NCBI GenBank assembly: GCA_016193385.1
Contig: JACPSF010000325.1
Location: 1-12,889, forward strand
Length of the DNA: 12,889 nt
Reading direction: 5' to 3'
Origin: Deltaproteobacteria bacterium
GTDB taxonomy: Bacteria; Desulfobacterota_B; Binatia; UBA9968
Shown piece after piece: positions 5,950 to 12,889 of this stretch (positions within the stretch are counted from its first letter, which is position 1; the number at the start of each line of letters is the position of its first letter). The notes beneath the pieces were generated by a model, which searched no databases, had not been told where the DNA came from, and saw nothing but the letters and a program-made list of their open reading frames with translations. The position numbers and the translations under genes are program-made.

Positions 5950-8289
5950 ATGTCGGATTACGCCGTAGTTGGGCATTCGGTTTATCGGAAAGACGCGGTG
6001 CAAAAAGCCACCGGACAGGTCCTCCATGTGGGCAACATCGAGATGCCTGGCATGCTTCACCTCGCCGTTCTGCGCAGCCCCTACCCGCACGCTCGTATAA
6101 CCGGCATCGATAAAGCGCGCGCTCAAGCGCTCGACGGCGTGGCGGCCGTGCTCACGGGGGCGGACGTCGCCGCCATGCCCGGCGTAGACCCTTGCTTTGG
6201 CCCCGCATTTCGCGATCAGCCCATTCTCGCCATCGACCGCGTCCTTCACATCGGCGATCCGGTCGTGGCCGTCGCCGCATTAGACCGGCGGCTGGCGGAA
6301 GACGCCCTCCAGCTCGTTGACATCGACTACGAGCCTCTTACACCTATTCTGGACGTCCTCGAAGCGGTAAAACCTGAAGCCCCTGTCCTGCATCCGAAGC
6401 TTAGGCCCGCCGGAACCTTCGCCGATCTCGCTCACGTTCGAGCGGGACAGAGCTCCAACGTTTGCTACCACTTCAAGCTACGCAAAGGAGACGTGGAGAA
6501 GGCCTTTGCCGAAGCCGACAGCGTCTTCGAAGACACGTTCCGCTCGCCACCGGCCCAACACGTGCCCATGGAACCTCATGTGACCCTCGCCTACCTCGAC
6601 GAGAACCAGCGAATCAATGTCTGGTCGGCGACCCAGACTCCCTCTTATGTGCGCACCGAGCTCTCGGCGATTTTCGGCCTGCCCATGAACCGGATAAGAG
6701 TCCGGGTTCCCTACCTCGGTGGCGGCTACGGCGCGAAGCTCTACGCGAAGCTGGAGCCGCTGGTTACCGCCGTCGCCCTGTTCACGCGCCGCCCCGTGCG
6801 TTACGCCCTGACCCGGGAGGAAGAGTTCGTCACGATCACGAAACACGGCGTGGTCGCGAAGCTGAAAACGGCGGTCAAGGACGGCACGATCACGGCGCGA
6901 AAATGCGAGGTGTACTGGGATACGGGCGCGTATGCCGAGATCGGTCCCAGGATCGTGCACAAATCCGGCTATACCTCGGCAGGTCCCTATCGAATGCCCA
7001 ACGTGTGGATCGACGGTTACTGCGTCTACACCAATAAGCCGCCGGCCGGGGCGTTCCGGGGCTTCGGTGTGCCCCAGGTCATTTGGGCCTATGACTCCCA
7101 GATGGACATCATCGCGCGCGCCCTCGGAGCCGATCCGGTGGAGTTCCGCCTGCGCCACGCCTTGGATGAAGGCGAGGAGTTCGCGACCGGCACGCCGGTG
7201 CAGGCTTTCGGCCTCAAGCCATCGATCAAACAGGCAGCCCAGGCGATCGAGTGGTCGAAGCCGAGGCCGGCAAAAAGCGGCACGAAAGCCCGCGGCAAAG
7301 GGATCGCGGCCGGGGTGAAGGCCGTCCTGACTCCTTCTATCTCCGGCGCCATCGTGACCCTGAGCGCCGACGGCAGCGTCAACATTCTCAGCAGCACGGT
7401 CGAGATGGGCCAGGGGGCGGAAACCATGATGGCCCAGATCGTCGCCGAAGAGCTTGGTGTCGGCTTCGAGCAGGTGCACATCGTTCAACCTGACACGGAT
7501 ATCACGCCCTACGACACGATCACGGCGGGGAGCCGCTCGACGTACCACATGGGAAACGCCGTCCGCATGGCGGCCGCGAAGATCAAAACCGAGCTGTTCG
7601 CGATCGTCGCCTCAAAGCTGGAGGTCAATCCGGAAGACCTGGTCGCCCGCGGCGCTCGCATATACGTCAGGGGCAGCCCGGAGCGCGGCATGCGGATCAG
7701 CGAGGCCTTTCTCGCCAAGTTCGGCAGTCTCGGAACGACCCTGACCGGAGAGGCGATCTGCCAAACCACAGCCATGCCCATGGATCCCGAGACCGGCCAG
7801 TCGGAAAAATGCACGGAATACTGGTTCCCTTCGGCGACCGCGGTCGAGCTGGAAGTCGATACGGAAACCGGGCAGGTCAGTATCCTCAAGTTCTTCGCCG
7901 TGGGCGATGCCGGGACAGCGATCAACCCGAAGCATTGCGAGCAGCAACTGCTGGGTTCGGCCATTACCCACCTCGGCCTTACGCTGTTCGAGGAGATGGT
8001 GTTCGATGAGGGCCGTCTTCTGAATGGCTCTCTACTCGACTATCAAATTGCTTCGGTCAAGGATATGCCCGAGGATTTTCGTTCCATCGTGGTCGAAGTC
8101 CCGCACGAAAGCGGCCCGTTCGGAGCCAAGGGGGTAGGCGAGACCGGGGCGCTCACGGTGTCGGCAGCGATCGCCAACGCCGTTGAGGATGCGACCGGCG
8201 TCAGAATCCGCGAGCTGCCCCTGACACCCGAAAAGATCCTGCGTCATCTTTCCACCATCAAACCTCCAAGGCCGGCAGGGAAAAGATAA
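5950..8289 (+). CDS. Molybdenum hydroxylase, molybdopterin-binding large subunit (xanthine dehydrogenase family)
   Basis: A 779-residue catalytic subunit. The N-terminal hammerhead domain starts VVGHSVYRKDAVQKATGQ and continues into LRSPYPHARI. The molybdopterin domains show GGGYGAK (257-263), the active-site loop AFRGFG (368-373), and the C-terminal GVGETGA with the presumed catalytic Glu731. The loop is FRGFG-type, as in xanthine, nicotinate or acyl-CoA hydroxylases, and lacks the AYRCSF cysteine loop of true CO dehydrogenase, so CO oxidation is excluded. The family hydroxylates a carbon, usually beside a ring nitrogen or oxygen or an aldehyde, using water. ATG 5950 is chosen over upstream in-frame starts because GGGAGAGG precedes it and it gives the family N-terminus; the frame is open further upstream inside the FAD gene. 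The 2-bp gap to the small subunit indicates one operon. Substrate unknown. Confidence 0.93.
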   Translation: MSDYAVVGHSVYRKDAVQKATGQVLHVGNIEMPGMLHLAVLRSPYPHARITGIDKARAQALDGVAAVLTGADVAAMPGVDPCFGPAFRDQPILAIDRVLHIGDPVVAVAALDRRLAEDALQLVDIDYEPLTPILDVLEAVKPEAPVLHPKLRPAGTFADLAHVRAGQSSNVCYHFKLRKGDVEKAFAEADSVFEDTFRSPPAQHVPMEPHVTLAYLDENQRINVWSATQTPSYVRTELSAIFGLPMNRIRVRVPYLGGGYGAKLYAKLEPLVTAVALFTRRPVRYALTREEEFVTITKHGVVAKLKTAVKDGTITARKCEVYWDTGAYAEIGPRIVHKSGYTSAGPYRMPNVWIDGYCVYTNKPPAGAFRGFGVPQVIWAYDSQMDIIARALGADPVEFRLRHALDEGEEFATGTPVQAFGLKPSIKQAAQAIEWSKPRPAKSGTKARGKGIAAGVKAVLTPSISGAIVTLSADGSVNILSSTVEMGQGAETMMAQIVAEELGVGFEQVHIVQPDTDITPYDTITAGSRSTYHMGNAVRMAAAKIKTELFAIVASKLEVNPEDLVARGARIYVRGSPERGMRISEAFLAKFGSLGTTLTGEAICQTTAMPMDPETGQSEKCTEYWFPSATAVELEVDTETGQVSILKFFAVGDAGTAINPKHCEQQLLGSAITHLGLTLFEEMVFDEGRLLNGSLLDYQIASVKDMPEDFRSIVVEVPHESGPFGAKGVGETGALTVSAAIANAVEDATGVRIRELPLTPEKILRHLSTIKPPRPAGKR

Positions 8290-8291
8290 CC

Positions 8292-8792
8292 ATGAGCCGA
8301 GAACTTTCACTCAGCGTCAATGGCCGACTCGAAAAGCTCCAAGTCGAGGACGCCGACACATTGCTTGAAGTGCTGCGTGACCGGCTCAAGCTCTGGAGCG
8401 TCCGCGAGGGATGCGGCGTCGGGGCCTGCGGGACCTGCACGGTCCTGATCGATGGAAGGCCCGTGAGTTCTTGCCTCCTGCTCGCGACTCGCGTTGCGGG
8501 CCGGGAAGTCGTCACGGTCGAGGGAATTTCTCAGGACGGCAGGCTCCATTTTATCCAGGAGGCCTTTATCGAACAGCGCGCGTTGCAATGCGGCTACTGC
8601 ACTCCGGGATTCATCCTCTCGGTCAAGGCGCTCCTCGAAGAAAACCCGGATCCCACAGAGGCGGAGGTGCGCGAATATCTCAGCGGGAACCTTTGCCGCT
8701 GCGCGGGGTACGGGGATATTCTGCGGGCGGTGCGCGCGGCGCAGGAGAAGATTCGTTCCAGGACAACAGGAGACCAGCCAAAAAAGCAGTAA
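8292..8792 (+). CDS. Molybdenum hydroxylase, [2Fe-2S] small subunit (CoxS/XdhC-domain type)
   Basis: A 166-residue protein with both iron-sulfur sites of the family. The plant-ferredoxin-type site has Cys41, Cys46, Cys49 and Cys61 (EGCGVGACGTCTVL...SSC). The helical C-terminal site has Cys100 and Cys103 (QCGYCTPG) with Cys135 and Cys137 (GNLCRCAGY). It wires the molybdenum centre to FAD. All eight ligands are present, so electron transfer should be intact. It starts 2 bp after the large-subunit stop, without a strong ribosome binding site of its own, consistent with translational coupling. No twin-arginine signal is visible in any of the three subunits, so the complex is predicted to be cytoplasmic. 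No molybdenum-cofactor insertion chaperone follows it, which is unusual enough to note. Confidence 0.95.
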   Translation: MSRELSLSVNGRLEKLQVEDADTLLEVLRDRLKLWSVREGCGVGACGTCTVLIDGRPVSSCLLLATRVAGREVVTVEGISQDGRLHFIQEAFIEQRALQCGYCTPGFILSVKALLEENPDPTEAEVREYLSGNLCRCAGYGDILRAVRAAQEKIRSRTTGDQPKKQ

Positions 8793-8797
8793 AATCC

Positions 8798-8833
8798 CGA
8801 CGCGGACTGCGTCGAGCAGGTGGTGAGATCACC
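8798..8833 (+). terminator. Two small perfect hairpins after the Mo-hydroxylase operon
   Basis: CGACGC-GGACT-GCGTCG (8798-8814) and GGTGA-GA-TCACC (8822-8833) lie directly behind the small-subunit stop and ahead of the promoter at 8856. There is no T-run, so intrinsic termination is only possible, not shown. The position between two transcription units favours a boundary role. Confidence 0.35.
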
Positions 8834-8855
8834 GGGACCGGCCCCGCCGTGCGCG

Positions 8856-8884
8856 TTGACACGCCATGGCGGGAAGCATAGAAT
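8856..8884 (+). promoter_or_regulatory. Near-consensus sigma-70 promoter for the ABC transporter operon, with palindromic spacer
   Basis: TTGACA (8856-8861) is a perfect -35. The spacer is exactly 17 bp. TAGAAT (8879-8884) matches -10 at 5 of 6. Transcription would start near 8891, leaving a leader of about 65 nt before the permease ATG. The first ten spacer bases form a perfect palindrome, CGCCATGGCG (8862-8871), which could be an operator where a repressor would block polymerase. No regulator gene is in the window. Confidence 0.6.
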
Positions 8885-8957
8885 CGCCTGTTGCCTCAGT
8901 CGCGCACGCGCGGTTAATGGACATCAGCGCCAACACAGTGATCACAGGGAGGCCCTA

Positions 8958-9827
8958 ATGGCGAAGCTCGAGAAAGCACTGGTTGCCGAGGGTGAAGTCG
9001 GATCAGCCGTAAGCGAGGGGAGCGCGACCGCTCCTCGACGCAAGGCAGGCCCATGGGGAGAGGCCACGCGGCACATCGGGCTCAGCGTGGGCTCGGTTGT
9101 GGCGCTGATCTTCGCCTGGTGGATATTGAGCCTGATCTTCCCCCCTACTCTGATCCCGAAGCCATGGGAAACCTTCTCCGAGGTTATGTCGATTGTCACG
9201 ACAGGGGACTTCTTCGTGGAGATGGGAGCCACCCTGCGCCGGGTTCTGGTCGGCTTCGCCATTGCCATGGTGGTCAGTATACCCCTCGGCATTATCATGG
9301 GGACGCTGCGAAGCTTCGAGAGCTTTTTTGAGCCGCCGGTGATTTTGGGACTCACCATGCCCGGGCTGATCTGGGCCGTCCTTATGATCATGTTTTTCGG
9401 CCTGACCGAGACCAGCGCCTATGCAGCGGTGGCCGTAACCATCTTTCCCATGCTCACCATCAGCATCTGGCAGGGCGCCAAATCCATCGATAAGGACCTC
9501 ATCGATATGAGCCAGGCCTTTCACGCCAGCCCCTGGTCCAAGGTCGTTGACGTGATCCTGCCTCAGCTCGTATCTCACATGCTCGCGGCGATCCGCTACG
9601 GTCTGGGTTTGGCCTGGAAAGTGGTGGTCGTAGTGGAGATGTTTGGCTTCAGCAACGGGGTTGGCTATCAGGTCGTGCGCGGGTTCAACACTTTCTCTAT
9701 GAAGGCCGTGCTGGCTTGGGCGATTACGTTTCTCGTGGTCATGATCGTGATCGAATTCGGCTTTATCGGCTGGCTGGAAAGAATCGTGACCCGGTGGCGC
9801 CCCAAAATAGTGACGTGGAGGCGGTAG
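8958..9827 (+). CDS. ABC transporter permease (SsuC/TauC/NMT1-associated type)
   Basis: A 289-residue inner-membrane protein. After a hydrophilic N-terminus of about 38 residues it has around six hydrophobic segments, beginning with VGSVVALIFAWWILSLIF. The cytoplasmic coupling loop (EAA-like) reads SQAFHASPWSKVVDVILPQ, where the ATPase docks. This is the layout of the nitrate/sulfonate/taurine (BPD_transp_1) permeases, which work as homodimers. The start at 8958 is chosen because CAGGGAGG lies just upstream; the open frame continues upstream to 8820 but lacks protein-like features and includes the promoter. It is the first gene of a four-gene operon whose ATPase start abuts its stop codon. 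The substrate cannot be inferred from the permease alone. Confidence 0.92.
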   Translation: MAKLEKALVAEGEVGSAVSEGSATAPRRKAGPWGEATRHIGLSVGSVVALIFAWWILSLIFPPTLIPKPWETFSEVMSIVTTGDFFVEMGATLRRVLVGFAIAMVVSIPLGIIMGTLRSFESFFEPPVILGLTMPGLIWAVLMIMFFGLTETSAYAAVAVTIFPMLTISIWQGAKSIDKDLIDMSQAFHASPWSKVVDVILPQLVSHMLAAIRYGLGLAWKVVVVVEMFGFSNGVGYQVVRGFNTFSMKAVLAWAITFLVVMIVIEFGFIGWLERIVTRWRPKIVTWRR

Positions 9828-10574
9828 GTGGCATACGTTCGCGTCGAAAAGGCGGTGAAGTACTTCCCCCGCGAGGACGGCACGGACATGCTGGTCCTGG
9901 ACGGCGTTTCCTTCGAAACGAAGGAATACGGGATCACCTGCCTTTTGGGACCGTCAGGCTGCGGGAAATCAACGCTGCTTAACGTCATCTCGGGGCTAGA
10001 GCCTTTGGAACGGGGCCGCACGGAGGTGGTCTCGAATCACCGAGAAGCGGAAAAGGAAGAGCCCAGACTCGGCTACGTATTTCAGGATCCACGCCTGCTC
10101 AACTGGAAGCAGGTGGAGGATAATCTGACTTTCGCCCTGAAGGGAATGGGGATACCCAAGACCGAGTGGGAAGAGAGGGTACACAAATATCTGAGTCTCG
10201 TGGGCCTTGTCGAATTCCGCAAGCAATATCCCCTTTATCTCTCGGGCGGCATGCGCCAGAGGGTGGGACTGGCCCGCGGGCTCGTGATCGAGCCCGAGGT
10301 CCTGCTCATGGATGAGCCTTATAGCAAGCTCGACCACCTGACGGCGCGCAACTTGCGCGAGGACACGCTCGAGATCTGTGCCCGCCTGAAGCAGACCGCG
10401 CTGCTAGTGACCCACGACGTGGAAGAGGCCGCTTACATGGGGGACCGCATCGTCATTCTGTCGCCCCGCCCGGCGCACATTACGGATATCTTTGACAACC
10501 CGCTTCCGCCCCTGGAAAGAGATATAAAGCTGCTCCAATCGGTCCTGAAGCTAATAAAAAAAGAGGAGGTGTAA
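9828..10574 (+). CDS. ABC transporter ATP-binding protein (SsuB/TauB type)
   Basis: A 248-residue ATPase that powers the importer. All motifs are present: Walker A GPSGCGKST (41-49), Q-loop Gln86 in YVFQDPRL, signature LSGGMRQR (138-145), Walker B VLLMDEP with Glu163, D-loop SKLD (166-169), and switch His196 in LLVTHDVEEA. The D-loop region reads YSKLD where SsuB/TauB members usually have FGALD, a small deviation. The GTG start immediately follows the permease stop (TAG then GTG) with GGAGG inside the permease C-terminal codons, so translation is coupled. The binding-protein gene starts 2 bp after its stop. No C-terminal regulatory domain is present. Confidence 0.95.
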   Translation: MAYVRVEKAVKYFPREDGTDMLVLDGVSFETKEYGITCLLGPSGCGKSTLLNVISGLEPLERGRTEVVSNHREAEKEEPRLGYVFQDPRLLNWKQVEDNLTFALKGMGIPKTEWEERVHKYLSLVGLVEFRKQYPLYLSGGMRQRVGLARGLVIEPEVLLMDEPYSKLDHLTARNLREDTLEICARLKQTALLVTHDVEEAAYMGDRIVILSPRPAHITDIFDNPLPPLERDIKLLQSVLKLIKKEEV

Positions 10575-10576
10575 CC

Positions 10577-11572
10577 ATGGTAAGGTCGCGCAGCAGGCTC
10601 ATACTGCTAATGATCCTTATCTCTCTAGGCGCCCCTTCTCACAGAGCCCTGAGCGTCGGAGCGGCCGAGCTCCCTACGATCGAAGTGGGGTTGCCCGATG
10701 ATGGAGTCTTCGGCCTCGGCGGCCACTATCTCGTGGACAAAGGACTGGACCGCAAAAATGGCTTCATTATGAAGGCGCGTTGGTCAGGAGTCGCTGAAAT
10801 CGAGCGTCTGTTGGCCATCGGCGCGATTCCCGTGGGCCTCTCCACCTCGGAATCCGCGGTCAGGGCGAACACCAGGGCTATTCCTATTCGACTGATCCAG
10901 CCTTTCATGACGCCGCACAATTCGGTTCTCGTGCGCAAAGAGTCTCCCTATAAGAATATCACGGACTTGAAAGGCAAGCCCTTTGCTGTTCCCGGAGAGG
11001 TCACCGCAGCCTATAACAATTTCGATTATATTATGCGCAAGCAAGGGATGCAGATCGAAAAGTATTTTCAGCTTAAGAAGCTCGGCGCTGCCGGCATCAG
11101 CACCGTCCTGGAACGAGGCGAAGTCGAAGCCGGTTACAGTTGGGAGGCCCATGCCTCCAAGCTCCTCGCCACCGGCAGATACAGGATCCTCATGGTTCCT
11201 AGAGACGAATTGAACAGACTCCTCAACACCAAAATCAAAATGTTCGGCTGGTTGGGAGCGATAGATTCTTGGGTCGGCAAAAACCGCGAGCTGATCCCAA
11301 AAATACGCAGTGCCTGGCAGGAAGCGATCGGCGGGGTTCAGGGAGACGAGGCGCATTTCCGCAAGCACGCCAAGAACCTCTTCGGCCTGGAGAAACCGGA
11401 GGAGATCGAGATCGGCTGGCCGCGCACCCGTCAGTTTTTGCTGCCCCCCGACTTTCCTTGGCCGGACAGAGCCAACCTCGAAGTAGAGCTAAGGTATCTC
11501 AAAGAAGCCGTCGAGCTGGGAATATTCCCCAAGGAGGGGATGGCGGTCATCGACAAGCTGTTCGTGCCGTAA
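10577..11572 (+). CDS. ABC transporter substrate-binding protein 1 (NMT1/SsuA-like)
   Basis: A 331-residue periplasmic binding protein. Residues 1-30 form a signal peptide (basic MVRSRSR, hydrophobic core, probable cleavage near VGAAE). There is no lipobox cysteine, so it is predicted to be soluble in the periplasm. The mature protein starts ELPTIEVGLPDDGVFGLGG and follows the NMT1/SsuA two-lobe pattern, with a VRKESPYK strand and an LKGKPFAVPG segment. These families bind sulfonates, nitrate, thiamine-pyrimidine precursors and various aromatic acids. GAGGAGG lies 6-7 bases before the ATG. It aligns without gaps over its whole mature length with the next gene; about half the positions are identical by eye. 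No thiamine riboswitch motif was found upstream, so a thiamine precursor role is not favoured. Confidence 0.9.
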   Translation: MVRSRSRLILLMILISLGAPSHRALSVGAAELPTIEVGLPDDGVFGLGGHYLVDKGLDRKNGFIMKARWSGVAEIERLLAIGAIPVGLSTSESAVRANTRAIPIRLIQPFMTPHNSVLVRKESPYKNITDLKGKPFAVPGEVTAAYNNFDYIMRKQGMQIEKYFQLKKLGAAGISTVLERGEVEAGYSWEAHASKLLATGRYRILMVPRDELNRLLNTKIKMFGWLGAIDSWVGKNRELIPKIRSAWQEAIGGVQGDEAHFRKHAKNLFGLEKPEEIEIGWPRTRQFLLPPDFPWPDRANLEVELRYLKEAVELGIFPKEGMAVIDKLFVP

Positions 11573-11599
11573 AGTTATAAACCAGGAGGAGGTGCAGCA

Positions 11600-12595
11600 A
11601 TGAAGAACCGGATTTTGAAATCAACCCTGATGGCCGTTCTCGTTTTGGGCGTAGCCATCGCTTCTGTTCCCCGCATTTTGCTAGCGGCAGAACTCCCCAC
11701 GGTGGAAATAGGGTTGCCGCAGGATGGAGTGTTCGGGCTGGGAGGTTATTACATTCTCGACAACAAGCTCGACCGCAAGAACGGCTTCATCATGAAGCCC
11801 CGCTGGGCCGGGGTTGCAGAAATCCAGCGCCTCATGGGCATCAAAGCGGTCTCGTTGGGACTGGCGGTTTCCGAGGTAGCACTCAGGGCAACCCTGAAAG
11901 ACATACCGATCCGCCTGCTCCAGCCATATCAGGTTTCGCACAATTTCGTGCTCGTTCGAAAGGAATCGCCCTATAAGGACATTATGGAGCTTAAAGGGAA
12001 GGCCGTTGCGTTAACCCCCGAGACTACCGCGCTTTACAACCTGTTTGATTATCTTATGAAAAAACGAGGGGTGAACATCGAAAGCGATTTGAAGCTCAAG
12101 AAGTTAGAATCGGGCGCCATCATCGCCGTCCTGGAGAAAGGCGACGTCGAAGCGGCGGTGCTTTGGGAAGCCCATGTCTCCCGACTCCTCGCCACGGGAC
12201 GATATAGGTCGATTATGGGCTTTCGCGAAGAGCAGGACAAGCTGTTCGGCGGGAAGCCTGTATTTTTGAGTTATATCGGCGTACTTGACAACTGGGTGAA
12301 GCAAAACCCCCAATTGGTCCCCAAGGTACGTGCCGCCTTCGCTGAAGCTTCGAGAGGGGTTCAGGACGATGAAGCGCATTTCCGCAAGCACGCCAAACAA
12401 CTGTTTGGCCTGGAGAAGTCCGAAGAGCTTGAGCTCGGCTGGAAGCGGACCCGAACTATCCTGGCGCCAAAAGATACCCATTGGCCAGACCCTGCGCTGA
12501 TCGCCGTGCAAAAGAGATACCTGACGGAAGCCACCGACCTTGGGATCTTCCCGAAGGAAGCCAAGCAATACATCGATACGCTATTCGTGCCGTAA
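11600..12595 (+). CDS. ABC transporter substrate-binding protein 2 (NMT1/SsuA-like), tandem paralogue
   Basis: A 331-residue protein, exactly the same length as the upstream paralogue. The mature part begins at the same residue (ELPTVEIGLPQDGVFGLGG from residue 31). Shared blocks include LDRKNGFIMK, VLVRKESPYK, LLATGRYR, DEAHFRKHAK, LGIFPKE and the C-terminal LFVP. Differences cluster in the middle, for example VPGEVTAAYNNFDY versus LTPETTALYNLFDY and GYSWEAH versus AVLWEAH. These are likely ligand-contact regions, so the two proteins may bind different but related compounds and share one permease and ATPase. The signal peptide spans residues 1-29 or so and has no lipobox. The ribosome binding site AGGAGGAGG is very strong. 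The gap from the first copy is 27 bp, and only 15 bp separate it from the convergent UbiD gene. Confidence 0.9.
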   Translation: MKNRILKSTLMAVLVLGVAIASVPRILLAAELPTVEIGLPQDGVFGLGGYYILDNKLDRKNGFIMKPRWAGVAEIQRLMGIKAVSLGLAVSEVALRATLKDIPIRLLQPYQVSHNFVLVRKESPYKDIMELKGKAVALTPETTALYNLFDYLMKKRGVNIESDLKLKKLESGAIIAVLEKGDVEAAVLWEAHVSRLLATGRYRSIMGFREEQDKLFGGKPVFLSYIGVLDNWVKQNPQLVPKVRAAFAEASRGVQDDEAHFRKHAKQLFGLEKSEELELGWKRTRTILAPKDTHWPDPALIAVQKRYLTEATDLGIFPKEAKQYIDTLFVP

Positions 12596-12610
12596 ATCCA
12601 GGGGCGGCAC

Positions 12611-12889
12611 TCAGCGGGGATTGTCGAGCAGGCTCTGAAAACGCGGCGGCGGCGAGCCCTCCGGGAGAAAGTCTTCGAGGCGAACTGTCTCCCAGCCCAT
12701 CGGCCGCAAGCGCTCGAACTCGAAGCGCCGCTTCGGGTCGCAATCCGGAGGCTTGGTCGCGTCGATGATCATCTTCCCGCCGATGCGATGCCACCCGGGA
12801 GCACCGGTCGACCCGAATTCCCGGCACGAAGCATCCATCGCATGGATCTTGGCTCCCGGTATGATGACGATATCCTCCTGGGGGTTGAC
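12611..12889 (-). CDS. Second UbiD-family decarboxylase, C-terminal 92 residues (truncated by window edge)
   Basis: The minus-strand frame is open from base 12889 down to the TGA at 12611-12613, so the N-terminal majority lies outside the window. Visible residues begin VNPQEDIVIIPGAKIHAMD and contain GGKMIIDATKP followed by VRLEDFLPEG. This is the UbiD C-terminal pattern and is recognisably related to the end of the UbiD gene at 3570-4940 (GIDATKP ... IRLKDFLP). The metal and prFMN ligands would be in the unseen part. It converges on the transporter operon with only 15 bp between stop codons. The ATG at 12838 is internal, since the family sequence continues upstream of it. A second decarboxylase at the far end of the cluster suggests either a substrate with two carboxyl groups or two related substrates. 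Confidence 0.8.
   Translation of the reverse strand, partial: VNPQEDIVIIPGAKIHAMDASCREFGSTGAPGWHRIGGKMIIDATKPPDCDPKRRFEFERLRPMGWETVRLEDFLPEGSPPPRFQSLLDNPR

Noticed and set aside
5950..8792. Reading the three-subunit enzyme as aerobic CO dehydrogenase
   Set aside because: The AYRCSF loop with the copper-binding cysteine is absent.
8820..8957. Upstream in-frame extension of the ABC permease
   Set aside because: It covers the promoter and intergenic hairpins, and its translation is not membrane-protein-like; ATG 8958 follows a good ribosome binding site.
8885..12595. Thiamine-precursor transporter (ThiXYZ-like) controlled by a TPP riboswitch
   Set aside because: No CTGAGA-type TPP element is visible in the leader, and the gene neighbours are catabolic rather than thiamine genes.
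1..12889. CRISPR array, tRNA or rRNA
   Set aside because: No regularly spaced repeat-spacer arrays, tRNA cloverleaf or rRNA segments were recognised; the repeats present are tandem or bracketing and few.

Overview
The window looks like the chromosome of an uncultured, GC-rich, Gram-negative-type bacterium. Coding regions from about 2.3 kb onward are GC-rich, most genes have strong AGGAGG-type ribosome binding sites, and a UbiD / molybdenum hydroxylase / SsuABC-NMT1-like transporter combination is typical of soil or groundwater lineages (Binatota, Rokubacteria, Betaproteobacteria and similar). No rRNA or other taxonomic marker is present, so this placement is a guess from gene content. No tRNA, rRNA or CRISPR array was seen.

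Left part (1-2350) is a gene-poor, repeat-rich region. It opens with the C-terminal half of a GGDEF diguanylate cyclase (1-309). Next comes a dead REP-associated (RayT-like) tyrosine transposase relic (614-1305) that still has 24-bp terminal inverted repeats at 557-580 and 1285-1308. A small secreted protein of unknown function lies on the minus strand (1468-1770). A block of short tandem repeats (1929-2060) may be the eroded end of an IS21-type element. An identical 43-bp sequence occurs at 487-529 and 2228-2270, so it brackets most of this region.

Right part (2353-12889) is a dense array of metabolic genes. A calcineurin-like metallophosphoesterase overlaps a small cupin by 4 bp. A full-length UbiD-family prenylated-FMN decarboxylase (3570-4940) follows. 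After it come the three subunits of a xanthine-dehydrogenase-family molybdenum hydroxylase: FAD (5066-5926), molybdopterin (5950-8289) and 2Fe-2S (8292-8792). A near-consensus sigma-70 promoter (TTGACA-17-TAGAAT, 8856-8884) then precedes a tight ABC importer operon: permease, ATPase and two tandem paralogous substrate-binding proteins (8958-12595). A second UbiD-family gene runs in convergently from the right edge (12611-12889, minus, partial).

The working model is a catabolic module for an aromatic or heteroaromatic carboxylate. The ABC importer with two binding proteins brings in the substrate, the molybdenum enzyme hydroxylates or dehydrogenates the ring (or its CoA ester), and one or two UbiD enzymes remove carboxyl groups. 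The closest known logic is the hmf furan pathway, where UbiD-type HmfF works with the molybdenum furoyl-CoA dehydrogenase HmfABC. No CoA ligase, UbiX (prFMN synthase), cofactor-insertion factor or regulator is visible here, so the substrate remains unknown.
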